A DNA stretch of 64,000 bases, taken from positions 3,658,001 through 3,722,000 of the forward strand of contig OZ245050.1 of NCBI GenBank assembly GCA_965224525.1. Direction: 5' to 3'. The notes below the pieces were generated by a model. That model was given only the letters and a program-made list of their open reading frames with translations, made no database searches and was not told where the DNA came from. This stretch comes from Granulosicoccus sp036478565. Its GTDB lineage: Bacteria > Pseudomonadota > Gammaproteobacteria > Granulosicoccales > Granulosicoccaceae. Of this stretch, positions 35,749-46,588 are shown piece by piece (the first letter of the stretch is position 1; each line of letters begins with the position of its first letter). Made by a program: the position numbers and the translations under genes.

Positions 35749-38700
35749 GACGGGATTCCTCATGACGGGTTCGGCCAGTCAGAACCGGAACCGGGTCCAG
35801 CGGTCGCCACAGTGGTGAAGTTGTCAACGCTGTCGCCAGCAATGAACCCGATTGCAACAACCAGGTAACAAACCCGACTGTTAGCGACGCACTGACAAAA
35901 GTAGCAGCGCTGACGGCAAGCTTCTTCTGTCGCTCTTCGTCAGAAGAACTCTCTTCAAGGTCGTTTCTCAGCCCTTCAAGAGCGCCCACCATCTGTGGCG
36001 TCAAGGCGATGCTGAATCCGTTATTGCCAAATACCGAAGCAAGCGATGCCAGGTCCACCGTTTTTTCGTCATTGGCATCGAGCAATAGATCCAGAATAAG
36101 CTCGTGCCCTTGCGGTCCAGGGCCAGCTGCGTTGTGGTGTGGCAATGCGGGCCGCGGCACTCTCGCATCAACATCTATTGCATGCGTCGCAGCATACGCA
36201 CCACTCTCAACATTGGCCGCCCGTGACGCTGCACCTTCCGAAGAATCTTCTGCTTCTGCGTCACCAATCGTTGATGCACTTATCGCAGAGCCAAGCAACG
36301 GATCGATACTGTTTGAAGCGGAGAGAATGGCAGTGCTTGACTCAGACTCTTCTTGACTGGCTGGCGTCGCGGGGTCCACAGATCCCATATCCGTAGCATC
36401 CGGCACTACTGGCATTCCCGAGGCACCACCCAGATCGGGAACGCTACTCGAATCACTGTGCTGCACACGAACTACAAGCGTCGCATTGGCCGTTACACCA
36501 AACGAATCAAGCACAACGACAGCCAAAGAATATTCGCCCGCGGCAACGGTTCCTGTCTGCAGCAATTGACCATCTCTATTGATAGAGAAGCTCCCGGTAC
36601 TGTTACTCCCGACAATGCTGAAATCATGCGCATCACCAGTATCCTGATCAGTTACCGTTACCCGACCTATCACACCCGTATAGCTACCTGTCGTTGTATA
36701 ATGTTGGTCTGCCACAACAGGCGCATCATTACTATCGTTAACGACAACCGCAATGGCCTGGCGTGTAGATGCACCCGCTTCATCGGTTGCCACAATATCA
36801 AACCGGTATTCATTGTCAGCGTCTGTATCGCCGGCTTTTTCATAATCCGGTTTAGCAATGAAAGTCAGCTTTCCGGTAACGGCGTCAATACTGAAATGAG
36901 TCGCATCAGCGCCACCGAGACTGAAACGAATTAAATCACCCTCAACATCCCGAGCAAAAGCCTGTGCCAACAATGCGTTGGAATTTTCCTCAGCCTGTAT
37001 ATGACCTGCAATGTCAATAATCGGCGTATCGTTGATAGCTGCAATCTCCAGACGAACTTCAGCAGAGGCCACTTCACCATGCCCATCGCCAATTTCGTAC
37101 CGGAAATGATCCACCCCTGCATAGTTGCTCTCTGGAGTGTACTCAATATTTCCATCTGCTCGTAACACCGCTATACCATGCAGTGGTTGACTCACTGAGA
37201 CGATACGAATTGCATCACCATCCGGATCAGAGTCATTCCCCAATAATTCAGTTGCAGCGATCACTCGCGCACTATCTTCCGCCCCTAGAACAACATCAAC
37301 AACAGCTATCGGTAGCTCATTGACATTTGTTACTTGAACCAAAATTGACTCGGACGTAGAGCGCAATTCCCCATCACTGACCGACACAGAAAGCTGGATT
37401 TGAGCTAGTAATTCGTAGTCCACTGATTTTCCGGTTACCAGAGATAATTGACCGGTGCCCGCATCTACCACAAACAATCCTGCTTCATTGCCACTGTCAA
37501 TCTGCCAACCTGCCAAATTGGACCCTGCCTCACTGTCTTGCGCACTCAACACACCGATTGGCATCGCGCCATTGACATTTTCCATCAACTCGAACGTTTG
37601 GCCTGGCAGCACGACAGGGCGATTATCATTGACATCGTTAACCTGGATCAGCATGTCCCCCCGTGAGCTGGACCCATCGGTCGATAAGGCCTGCACCGTA
37701 ATCGTATGCTGAGTGGCAGTCTCTGCATCCAGCGCACCGTTTAGTGTCACCACACCCGTGACAGCATCTATTGCAAACAGTCCCGATGCGCTATCAGTCA
37801 GGCTATAACCTACCGTATCGTTGACGTCGGCATCGATGGCAAAGACTGTCACACCGACTGTTGTTCCAACCGCCGCATTTTCGTTAACCTGATTCGATGC
37901 CGCATCAGTATCCGCTATTACACCAACACCCGACTCATTGATGTCGTTAACCTGAATGACTAAATCGGCGTCCGTATTCGAGCCATCAGAAGACAATGCC
38001 TGCACCGTAATCGTATGCTGGGTGGCGCTCTCTGCATCCAGCGCACCGTTTAGTGTCACTACACCCGTGACAGCATCTATTGCGAACAGACCAGATGCAC
38101 TATCGGTCAGGCTATAACTCACTGTGTCGCTGACATCCGCATCGGCTGCCTGCGCAGTCACGCCGACCACCGAACCTATCGCTGCGCCTTCATCAAGCTG
38201 GTTCAGCGATACATCAGTATCCGCTACCGCGCCAACGCCTGATTCATTGATGTCATTAACCTGCACCACAAAAGTTGTCAGCCTGCTGCTTCCATCGCTT
38301 GAGTTGCCCTGCACCGTAAACGTATGCACCATGGCAGTCTCCGCATCCAGCGTACCGTTCAACGTCACCACACCCGTTGCAGAATCTATTGCAAACAGAC
38401 CAGACGCGCTATCGGTCAGACTATAATTCACCGTATCGCTGACATCTGCATCGATCGCTTGTGCTGTCACGCCGACCAAAGAGCCGACAGCCGTATTTTC
38501 ATCAATCAGGCTTGATGATGGGTCGACATCCGTCGGCCAGCCAACAGCGTATTCGTTAACATTCAACACCGTTACGGACAGGCTCTGCACAGCTGAATCC
38601 TCTCCGTCATCCACCCGTACCGTCACCTCGTATACGTTGTCCAGATCTGCATCAATTGGTGATTCAAAATCCGGTAGGGCATTGAATTCGAGCTCCCCTG

Positions 38701-41700
38701 TCACCGAATCAACAACAAAATGCGCTTGATCGGCACCACCAACCAGCGAATAATTACGCACATCATTGTCTGCATCGGAGGAGGTCAGGGTGCCAATGAC
38801 AATTACGTTTTCATCAACAGTAAAATCGGCCGACGAAGTGATCACCGGGGGCCTGTTGAATAACACAGCTTCAACACTGCCTGACAGCTCGGATGTCGCG
38901 CCGAATGCCGCGGGAGCTGTAATCACAGTTGCGGTTGCAACAACGAGCTCGCCCGGTGCTACTGTCGCGCCAAGTGCTATTGAAAATACGAGCTGTCCGC
39001 TTGCATCGGTAATTGCCGTAGCAGACCCGATAAATCGATCAGCACCACCATACCCAGGTACATGCGTCTCTGGATTAGCAAAGAACTCAAGTCGTATCTC
39101 GGTATCTGGCGTAGAATGCAGCTCGCCTTCAAGCAATACTGAATTTACATCGTCAGTCTTTACCAGACTCAGAACCGGATAATTCTGCAATCCGTTTGCT
39201 CCGATGTCACCGTCAGCAGTATCGTTAGCGTTAACTCCTGCGTCGCCAAGATCGATACCCAGACCACTATTGTTTATCAACAGGTTACCCAGAATGGCAT
39301 TGTCTTGCGCCGTATCGCCAATGATGCGAATACCTGACCCTGCATGGGAAACCACAAGATTGCCTGCAGTGGCAACCGATGAGCCACCGATCAGATTGTG
39401 ACTCGAACCATCTATTCGAATTGCTTCAAGTTGCGCCCCCAGGGTGACTGCTCCACTCGCAGTCGTACCGAAGTAGTTGCCTTGAATCTGGTTGTTGTCA
39501 GAGCCGATGCCACTTACCGTCACACCGATAGAGTTGTCGCTTATCAGATTACCGCGACCTGCATCGCCGATAACATTGGAAAATGAAGCGTTGGTAACCA
39601 GCACACCTTCGCCACCATTACCAAGTGCACCAACACCATCCGCTGTAACACCAATGTAGTTACCAACTACCTCAATGTTCGACGATGAATTGATTTCGAT
39701 GCCGTTGTCGCCATTGCCGCTAATAACATTACGACTGGTGGAAGAGCTCCCACCAATGGTAACTGCAGAAACACCGGTGCTAATTCGGATACCATCGCGC
39801 CCGTTAGAAACGGCGCTACTACCACTCGCATTGCTGCCCACGCGATTTCCTACAATTTGAATGCCGGTTGCTGAAGCACCCGCAACTACAACGCCATCAA
39901 GCAGGTTACCGCTGATGACATTACCTTCTCCCGCTGCAACGTCACCAATTTGTACATTGCTGGCATCGGAAACAGAAATTCCTGTGCTGTTACCTAGATC
40001 CGCAGTGCCATCGAATGTTAGACCGATCAAATTGCCAACAATATTAACTCCGAAGGTAGTACCGCCACCGACCTTTATGCCATCCCCACCTGTGTTGCCG
40101 GAAATAAGGTTACCTTCATTGACATTTGAATCACCACCAATAACGGTATCTCGGGCACCGTTAACAACGGCGATACCACCCAGTGTATTTCCTATCCCCG
40201 CATTACCAGAGTAGTTGCTGCCAATGCGATTACCCTGTATCACATTGTCCAACGTTAACGACCCGCCAGCACCATCGATACGAATTCCAAAACCGCCATT
40301 GCCGGAAACAAGATTACCCGTCGCAACCGAATTTCCACCTATGAGTGTGCTACTGGCCCCATCTCGAATCAGAATGCCATGCATGCCGTTTTCCAACACT
40401 GCCATTCCATCAGCAGTAGTCCCGATCATATTTCCCTGGATTCGGTTATTAGCGGATGTGCCCGTTATGACGATACCGCTGTCTGAATTTCCTGAAATCA
40501 GGTTACCTGTAGCTGTTGAACGGCCTATAATCGTATTTGAAGCATTGTTCAACCGGATACCATCATCGCTGTTTTCAACCGCAACAAGACCAGACGCATC
40601 CGTACCAATTCGATTTCCTTCAATAACACTACCGTCGCTATCGACAATTTCAATTCCACTATCACCGTTGCCGGATATTATATTCCGTGCACCAACGCCA
40701 GCACCACCGATCTGCGTGTTGCCAGCTTGATTACTCACATAGATGCCACGTAACTGATTACCGATATCGGTTATGCCATCACTGCCCAGGCCGATATAAT
40801 TGGCAGTGATCGTATTATCATCCGTGCCGCTACCTGTGATAGTGACGCCGTTGCCGATATTTCCACTGATAACATTCCGGAATAACGCGTTTTTGCCACC
40901 GATTATATTGTCGCCAGCGCCATCACGTATCAGCACACCGTAGCCGATATTTCCAAGAGACACCAAACCCGTCAGATCGGTACCGATGAGATTGCCTTCA
41001 ATCCGATGCTGCGCCGTTCCCGCACCTTGAATTAAAACACCGCCACCGCCATTATCCGAAATAAGGTTGCCCTCACCAGCCGACACATCACCTCCGATCA
41101 GATTGGCGTTGGCGGCTCCACTGATACTTATGCCGTGCCCTCCGTTACCAATACCCAGCAGACCATTGATATCGGTACCGATATAGTTTCCACTTATCGT
41201 ATTGTCGGTGGTCCCGGCTACTCCATGACCCGACACGTAAACGCCATTGACAGCATTACCGGAAATCAGATTGCGCGCAGCAGCATTGCCACCTATTTGC
41301 GAGTATGAGGCTTCACCCGAAATTGCAACGCCATTATCCCCATTGCCAAGCGCAAAACGACCATCGCTGGTTGTACCGATATAATTGGCAACTACAATGG
41401 TACGGTCAGTATCAGCACCGCTTATATTGATACCGGAAAATGTGTTTCCGGATATGATATTCCGATGAGCCGAGACCCAGCCTCCGATCATCGTATCCTG
41501 GGCGCCTGTATATACGCCAACACCCTTCAACTGATTGCCCAGAGAATCATCTCCAGTTGCGTTAGTGCCGATCAGATTGCCACTAATCGAATTTCTATCG
41601 GCTCCACTGCCGGAAATCACTATTCCATGATCACCATTACCTGAAATCTGGTTGCCTTCTCCCAGCGTTATGTCACCACCAATGACGTTGTCATGCGCCC

Positions 41701-44700
41701 CAAAAATCACTGAAATGCCGTGCTCGCCATTACCAAGCGAAAGCATGCCCGCAGCATCGGAGCCAATTTTATTGCCAAGTACCCGGTTACCCGTCGTTCC
41801 CGCCAAGTTATTACCATTAATGCTGATGCCATTGATACCGTTGCCTGATATCAGGTTACCTGCTGCCGGCGTTACACCGCCGATCAGCGTATCTTGTACA
41901 CCTCTTGATATCGATACTCCGTGCAGCAGATTACCAAGCGCCGTTGAGCCGTCAGAAGCAACACCGATATAGTTACCAATTATTTGATTACCATCAGTAC
42001 CTGCACCTCGAAGCTCAATCCCGTTATAGGTATTGGCCACAATGATATTACGTGTATTGACGTTTGCATCGCCAACCGTGTTTTCGCTTGCGCCACCAAT
42101 AAACAAAATACCGTCCTGCGCATTACCGAGCGCAACCATTCCCCCGGCGGTACCGCCAATGACATTACCTTCGATACGGTTCTGTACGGTATTAGCACCG
42201 TTGAAATACAGGCCATGCTTGTCATTGCCCGAAATAACATTGCCTTGGCCCGCTGTAACGCCTCCCCCTATCAGATTATTATGAGCACCAGCGGACAGAT
42301 AAAGGCCTGTCCCGATATTGCCAAAATCCAGCATCCCGCTCGCATCAGTACCAATGTAATTTCCCTGGATTGTGTTGTTACTGGCTGACACACCTTTGCC
42401 ATCAATAAGAATGCCGTTACCCATGTTTGCCGAGATCACATTGCCAGCCAGCCCGGAATTACCGATACGCGTATTCTGCGATGCGCCGTACAATGCAACG
42501 CCAGTCAACTCGTTGCCAAGTACGCCGTCGCCGGAGCGGTTGACACCAATATGATTGCCGATGATTGTGCTATTGCTGGCATCCGAAATATGAATGCCAT
42601 CCCCCTGGTTTCCGGATATCACATTGGCATGAATACCTGTATTCCCGCCAATCAGCGTACTGCTTGCATTTCCGGATACATAAACACCATACTCTTCATT
42701 TCCCAATTTATTATTGCCGCTGACATCCGTTCCTATGAGATTGCCCAGAATCTGATTGTTATCCGTATTACTGCCTCTTATCGAAACCCCGGCGCGGCCA
42801 TTAGCTGATAACAAGTTTCCTTCACCGGCATCTCTGTCACCGCCTATGATATTGTCGGTAGCGCCGTTACCCAGCGCGACACCATCCTGTATGTTGGCAA
42901 GGGCAATGGTGCCGCTGACATCCGTCCCGATCATATTCCCGATCACACGATTGGAATGCGTGACAGCGCCACTACTACCTTCAATTCGCAACCCGGAGCT
43001 GGCATTACCGGAAATCAGATTACCAGCCTCACCCACGCCCCCCACAATCGTATGGTGAGCAGCGATATTTATTAGCACTCCATTAGCGCCATTACCCAGT
43101 ATCGCCGTACCATCAGCAGTTGTACCGATCCGGTTACCCGAAATTTGCGTACCGCTAGTGTCTGACCCGAAAACATGAATACCACTCACCGAATTCCCTG
43201 ATATCAGATTGCCCTCTCCTGCACTACGGCTACCACCGATTATCGTATTACTGGCACCATTGATAACCCTTACACCACCAATCCCATTTGCGATGGCATG
43301 AGTGCCTGTCACATCCGTACCAATTAAATTTCCTGTCACTCGATTGTTGATTGTTTCGAAGGCACCACTGCCTTCAATGCTAATTCCATCGTAGTCATTT
43401 CCTGAAATCAGATTTGCATAGGCAGCAGAGTTGCCTCCGATTATCGTATCCTGTACGCCACTGCTCAGAACCACGCCGAACGCACCATTCGCAAGCGCTT
43501 TGTCACCCGCACTATTAGTACCGATTCGGTTGCCAACTATTACCGAACCATGGCTACCAGCGCCGGAAATACTGACTCCAGTACTCACATTGCCTGAAAT
43601 AGTATTGCCTTCATTTAAGCCTGCACCACCTATTTCAGTCAGTGCCGCACCAGCCCAAATAGCAATACCAGACGAACTGTTTTTTATGGGTTCATCGCCG
43701 GTCATATCTGTGCCGATCAGATTCCCGATCACACGATTGCTATCCGTACTCTCCCCAACGATTGCAACACCATGGTAATCATTGCCCGATATCTGGTTGC
43801 TATCGATAACATTGTGGTGAGCATGGCCAAATACGTAGACGCCATGCGATGTATTGCCAACGTCAACCGCCCCGGCAGCATCAGTACCAATACGATTACC
43901 GACGATTCGATTACCCGTGGTGTCTGCTTGCAAGGCCCCATGAATACCGACCCCTGCATCACCGTTTCCGGAAATAATATTTCCGTCACTATTGCCACTA
44001 CCATCGTCACCAACGGTTGAATTATTTGCCCCGTTGTAAAGCAATACACCGTAGCGACCGTTACCCAGGTCACCAATGCCATCGCTTGCCAGACCAATCA
44101 GATTGCCACCAACAACATTATTCGACGTATCAGTACCACTCAACACAATACCGTCGTTAGTATTGCCTGAGATGATATTACCGCTAACACCGAAAATGCC
44201 GCCTATCGTGTTGTTACTGGCACCATCAACCACCTGCACACCGTCACCGGCATTGGCTATGATTGTATCCCCGGCCGCATTGGTACCAATCAGATTTCCA
44301 ATGACGCGGTTACTGATGGTATCGCTACCACCACCGCCGGAGATAACAACGCCACTTGCACCGTTGCCGGAAATGATATTTGCAGCAGTGCTTGTATTAC
44401 CACCAACTACAGTGTCCTGGACACCGGAGTACAGCAGCACGCCGTGACCACCATTGCTGAGTACAGCAGTGGCGGCACTGTTGGTACCGATACGATTACC
44501 AACAATCAGCGTGCCATTGGTACCGCTATTGCGCACCTTGATTCCATCGCCACCATTACCTGAGACCGTATTACCTTCACCTACACCCGCACCACCAATT
44601 TCCGTCAATGCAGCGCCTGCCTCGATGCGTATACCGTCCAGTTGATTCGGCAGGGCAGCGGCACCACTCGCAATGGTACCGATCAAGTTTCCGATAAGTC

Positions 44701-46570
44701 GGTTACTATCGGTATCAACTCCTGAAACCAAGACACCGACACTAACGTTACCGGCAATCTGGTTGTTCTCAATGATATTGCCGTGCGCGTGGTTGAATAA
44801 AACAATGCCTATGGCACCGTTTGCAGCAGCTGCGTTACCGCTGGCATCTGTGCCAATACGATTACCGACAATCCGGTTCGCCGTTGTACCAGGCAGCGCC
44901 GAACCATCAATTCCGACACCGGTTTGACCGTTGCCGGAGATGATGTTGCCGTCAGTAGTGCCGCTGCCGTCGTCACCCACGGTTGTACCACTAACTGCAT
45001 TGTGGAGAATGACACCATAACGACCATTGGCCACCACACTACTGCCGTCACTTGCCAGACCAATAAGATTTCCACCGATGACGTTGTTCGTCGTATCGAC
45101 TCCACTTACCTGTACGCCATCGTGACTATTGCCGGATATAATATTACCCGTGATACCGCGAATGCCGCCTATCAGATTATCACTCGCCCCGCTATCCAGT
45201 ACAACACCTTCATTCGTATTGCCAATTGGTGCATCACCATTAGCATTGGTACCAATGAAATTGTTCTGCAGCGTATTGTTGCTACTACCTGCCAGGCTCA
45301 ACTTCACTCCTGTGTGATTGCCGGAGATAACATTACCGTCCGCAGCGTTTACGCCTCCAATAGTAATGTTGCCAGCATTAGAAACCAATATACCCTGCCC
45401 GCCGTTTCCGCGATTATTGACCCCGTCGGTGCCGACATAGTTAGCTTGTATCAAATGCCCATTCGAATTAATAATTCTGATACCACTATCATGAAACTCA
45501 ACTATTCCTAATCCGCGAATCACACTGCCGTCACTACCAGCTAAAAGCTTCAGTCCTTCCGCCTGACCTATAATCGAAGAACCATTCAGGTACACCAACG
45601 GCTCGCCCGCATAGCCGCTTATCTGCGTCGCATCAATGGAGACAGTGTCGGTAATACCCGGCAGCTCGGTCAACAGCACAATTTCGCCTGCAGCAGCTGC
45701 ACTAAAAGCAATTTCATCAGCACCACCGCTGGCATTTGCATCGATGATCGCCTGACGCAAAGAGCCTGCGCCGGCGTCATTCAAGTTGGTCACAGTAAAG
45801 GTTGCCAGCGTGCCAGAAAAATCATCCTGCAAAGCACTGCTTAGTGCGACCGTTGCATCTACCAGACCATGGGTATATTCAAGTTGCCAATTACCACCAG
45901 CCAACCGCTGGCCAGTCAGATCATCCGACGCCGCAACATCAGTACCGGTCAAGTCAGCCAGGGTATCCACAAAACCTCGACCAGCTTCACTAGCAGCCAG
46001 ATCACAGCCATAGATCAAGATGTCTGCATCACTGGTAAACGCCTGCTGCCATCCTTGTAGTGAACTGGCGCTGGTCAACAAGTCAATCGTATCAATTGCC
46101 TGACCGCCAAGCTGGAGCTCACCGTCTTGTGCATGTGATATCAGATGCAAGGCGCTAACATTCGAATGGTTCTCCAACAGCTTGCCTATTTCAGCCAGAG
46201 CATCAACTCCTGGCTCCAGCACATACACCACCAGCTTGTCGCCTTGTTGCGCAAAGTCAGCCAGCAACGCTTCTACGTCCGGCACCTCTGCATCAATGAT
46301 CACCACATGCAAGCCATCACTAACGCGAGATTCATGACCCGATTCACTAGACAAACCATTGTCAACAGCGACGCCCTGGTCTGCCTCCCTATCACTTGAA
46401 AGCGTTCTGAACTCGGCCACATTCGCCGAGTGCTCATTCAACAGCTCACTGTCAATACTGCCAAGCGCAAACGGTAAATCAGCAGAGAACAATACACGCG
46501 CCTCGAGTCTCTCCAACCGGAAATCGGCAGGAGCAGAACGGCACTGCGATTGTTTGCGTTTATGGGCCAC
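35741..46570 (-). CDS. Giant LEPR-motif/DUF4347/beta-helix/cadherin-like surface protein
   Basis: 3609 residues from a GTG at 46570. The N-terminus has no ordinary signal peptide; it has a basic stretch then 'FRLERLEARVLFSADLPFAL', a form of the LEPR-XLL motif. Domains in order: DUF4347 at residues about 87-245 ('LHLISHAQDGELQLGGQAID', 'ILIYGCDLAASEAGR'); a 'GSLRQAIIDANAS' beta-helix opener near 270; a parallel beta-helix of about 30 repeats to about 2480 (consensus GN-x-I-GT, GN-x-x-GI/V, IGG); cadherin-like domains from about 2570 to 3330, three of them near-identical; an acidic Ser-rich linker; and a C-terminal hydrophobic segment ('SLTVGFVTWLLQSGSLLATA') with a short basic tail. This looks like a membrane-anchored or released adhesin or matrix protein. 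Gene order with the export genes upstream supports dedicated secretion. Ligand unknown. Confidence 0.88.
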   Translation of the reverse strand: MAHKRKQSQCRSAPADFRLERLEARVLFSADLPFALGSIDSELLNEHSANVAEFRTLSSDREADQGVAVDNGLSSESGHESRVSDGLHVVIIDAEVPDVEALLADFAQQGDKLVVYVLEPGVDALAEIGKLLENHSNVSALHLISHAQDGELQLGGQAIDTIDLLTSASSLQGWQQAFTSDADILIYGCDLAASEAGRGFVDTLADLTGTDVAASDDLTGQRLAGGNWQLEYTHGLVDATVALSSALQDDFSGTLATFTVTNLNDAGAGSLRQAIIDANASGGADEIAFSAAAAGEIVLLTELPGITDTVSIDATQISGYAGEPLVYLNGSSIIGQAEGLKLLAGSDGSVIRGLGIVEFHDSGIRIINSNGHLIQANYVGTDGVNNRGNGGQGILVSNAGNITIGGVNAADGNVISGNHTGVKLSLAGSSNNTLQNNFIGTNANGDAPIGNTNEGVVLDSGASDNLIGGIRGITGNIISGNSHDGVQVSGVDTTNNVIGGNLIGLASDGSSVVANGRYGVILHNAVSGTTVGDDGSGTTDGNIISGNGQTGVGIDGSALPGTTANRIVGNRIGTDASGNAAAANGAIGIVLFNHAHGNIIENNQIAGNVSVGVLVSGVDTDSNRLIGNLIGTIASGAAALPNQLDGIRIEAGAALTEIGGAGVGEGNTVSGNGGDGIKVRNSGTNGTLIVGNRIGTNSAATAVLSNGGHGVLLYSGVQDTVVGGNTSTAANIISGNGASGVVISGGGGSDTISNRVIGNLIGTNAAGDTIIANAGDGVQVVDGASNNTIGGIFGVSGNIISGNTNDGIVLSGTDTSNNVVGGNLIGLASDGIGDLGNGRYGVLLYNGANNSTVGDDGSGNSDGNIISGNGDAGVGIHGALQADTTGNRIVGNRIGTDAAGAVDVGNTSHGVYVFGHAHHNVIDSNQISGNDYHGVAIVGESTDSNRVIGNLIGTDMTGDEPIKNSSSGIAIWAGAALTEIGGAGLNEGNTISGNVSTGVSISGAGSHGSVIVGNRIGTNSAGDKALANGAFGVVLSSGVQDTIIGGNSAAYANLISGNDYDGISIEGSGAFETINNRVTGNLIGTDVTGTHAIANGIGGVRVINGASNTIIGGSRSAGEGNLISGNSVSGIHVFGSDTSGTQISGNRIGTTADGTAILGNGANGVLINIAAHHTIVGGVGEAGNLISGNASSGLRIEGSSGAVTHSNRVIGNMIGTDVSGTIALANIQDGVALGNGATDNIIGGDRDAGEGNLLSANGRAGVSIRGSNTDNNQILGNLIGTDVSGNNKLGNEEYGVYVSGNASSTLIGGNTGIHANVISGNQGDGIHISDASNSTIIGNHIGVNRSGDGVLGNELTGVALYGASQNTRIGNSGLAGNVISANMGNGILIDGKGVSASNNTIQGNYIGTDASGMLDFGNIGTGLYLSAGAHNNLIGGGVTAGQGNVISGNDKHGLYFNGANTVQNRIEGNVIGGTAGGMVALGNAQDGILFIGGASENTVGDANVNTRNIIVANTYNGIELRGAGTDGNQIIGNYIGVASDGSTALGNLLHGVSISRGVQDTLIGGVTPAAGNLISGNGINGISINGNNLAGTTGNRVLGNKIGSDAAGMLSLGNGEHGISVIFGAHDNVIGGDITLGEGNQISGNGDHGIVISGSGADRNSISGNLIGTNATGDDSLGNQLKGVGVYTGAQDTMIGGWVSAHRNIISGNTFSGINISGADTDRTIVVANYIGTTSDGRFALGNGDNGVAISGEASYSQIGGNAAARNLISGNAVNGVYVSGHGVAGTTDNTISGNYIGTDINGLLGIGNGGHGISISGAANANLIGGDVSAGEGNLISDNGGGGVLIQGAGTAQHRIEGNLIGTDLTGLVSLGNIGYGVLIRDGAGDNIIGGKNALFRNVISGNIGNGVTITGSGTDDNTITANYIGLGSDGITDIGNQLRGIYVSNQAGNTQIGGAGVGARNIISGNGDSGIEIVDSDGSVIEGNRIGTDASGLVAVENSDDGIRLNNASNTIIGRSTATGNLISGNSDSGIVITGTSANNRIQGNMIGTTADGMAVLENGMHGILIRDGASSTLIGGNSVATGNLVSGNGGFGIRIDGAGGSLTLDNVIQGNRIGSNYSGNAGIGNTLGGIAVVNGARDTVIGGDSNVNEGNLISGNTGGDGIKVGGGTTFGVNIVGNLIGLTFDGTADLGNSTGISVSDASNVQIGDVAAGEGNVISGNLLDGVVVAGASATGIQIVGNRVGSNASGSSAVSNGRDGIRISTGVSAVTIGGSSSTSRNVISGNGDNGIEINSSSNIEVVGNYIGVTADGVGALGNGGEGVLVTNASFSNVIGDAGRGNLISDNSIGVTVSGIGSDNNQIQGNYFGTTASGAVTLGAQLEAIRIDGSSHNLIGGSSVATAGNLVVSHAGSGIRIIGDTAQDNAILGNLLINNSGLGIDLGDAGVNANDTADGDIGANGLQNYPVLSLVKTDDVNSVLLEGELHSTPDTEIRLEFFANPETHVPGYGGADRFIGSATAITDASGQLVFSIALGATVAPGELVVATATVITAPAAFGATSELSGSVEAVLFNRPPVITSSADFTVDENVIVIGTLTSSDADNDVRNYSLVGGADQAHFVVDSVTGELEFNALPDFESPIDADLDNVYEVTVRVDDGEDSAVQSLSVTVLNVNEYAVGWPTDVDPSSSLIDENTAVGSLVGVTAQAIDADVSDTVNYSLTDSASGLFAIDSATGVVTLNGTLDAETAMVHTFTVQGNSSDGSSRLTTFVVQVNDINESGVGAVADTDVSLNQLDEGAAIGSVVGVTAQAADADVSDTVSYSLTDSASGLFAIDAVTGVVTLNGALDAESATQHTITVQALSSDGSNTDADLVIQVNDINESGVGVIADTDAASNQVNENAAVGTTVGVTVFAIDADVNDTVGYSLTDSASGLFAIDAVTGVVTLNGALDAETATQHTITVQALSTDGSSSRGDMLIQVNDVNDNRPVVLPGQTFELMENVNGAMPIGVLSAQDSEAGSNLAGWQIDSGNEAGLFVVDAGTGQLSLVTGKSVDYELLAQIQLSVSVSDGELRSTSESILVQVTNVNELPIAVVDVVLGAEDSARVIAATELLGNDSDPDGDAIRIVSVSQPLHGIAVLRADGNIEYTPESNYAGVDHFRYEIGDGHGEVASAEVRLEIAAINDTPIIDIAGHIQAEENSNALLAQAFARDVEGDLIRFSLGGADATHFSIDAVTGKLTFIAKPDYEKAGDTDADNEYRFDIVATDEAGASTRQAIAVVVNDSNDAPVVADQHYTTTGSYTGVIGRVTVTDQDTGDAHDFSIVGSNSTGSFSINRDGQLLQTGTVAAGEYSLAVVVLDSFGVTANATLVVRVQHSDSSSVPDLGGASGMPVVPDATDMGSVDPATPASQEESESSTAILSASNSIDPLLGSAISASTIGDAEAEDSSEGAASRAANVESGAYAATHAIDVDARVPRPALPHHNAAGPGPQGHELILDLLLDANDEKTVDLASLASVFGNNGFSIALTPQMVGALEGLRNDLEESSSDEERQKKLAVSAATFVSASLTVGFVTWLLQSGSLLATALTTSPLWRPLDPVPVLTGRTRHEESRHD
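37637..38555 (-). repeat. Tandem cadherin-like repeats in the giant gene
   Basis: Three units with a period of 309 or 300 bases (103 or 100 codons), marked by a recurring GTTAAC/ATTAAC boundary at 37637, 37946, 38255 and 38555. They encode 'YSLTDSASGLFAIDAVTGVV' almost unchanged in each. The near-identity of the units implies recent duplication or ongoing gene conversion. Confidence 0.85.
39200..45720 (-). repeat. Beta-helix coding repeats of the giant gene
   Basis: About 30 imperfect units of roughly 65-72 codons. Each unit carries the landmarks GN-x-I-GT, a loop with an aspartate or glycine, GN-x-x-GV-x-I and IGG, typical of right-handed beta-helix coils. The same codon periodicity leaves one antisense frame largely open, which is a shadow and not a gene. 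Confidence 0.8.
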
Positions 46571-46588
46571 TGTCAGAAACCAGGCTAA

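Noticed and set aside
39675..45317. A string of proline- and leucine-rich frames on the plus strand opposite the giant gene
   Set aside because: They lie in one phase, end and restart with the repeat period, and are explained by the codon pattern of the beta-helix repeats. No ribosome-binding sites or family matches.
37637..45720. The dense repeats could be mistaken for a CRISPR array or satellite DNA
   Set aside because: The units are 65-103 codons long, in frame and encode a regular fold; there are no short direct repeats with unique spacers.
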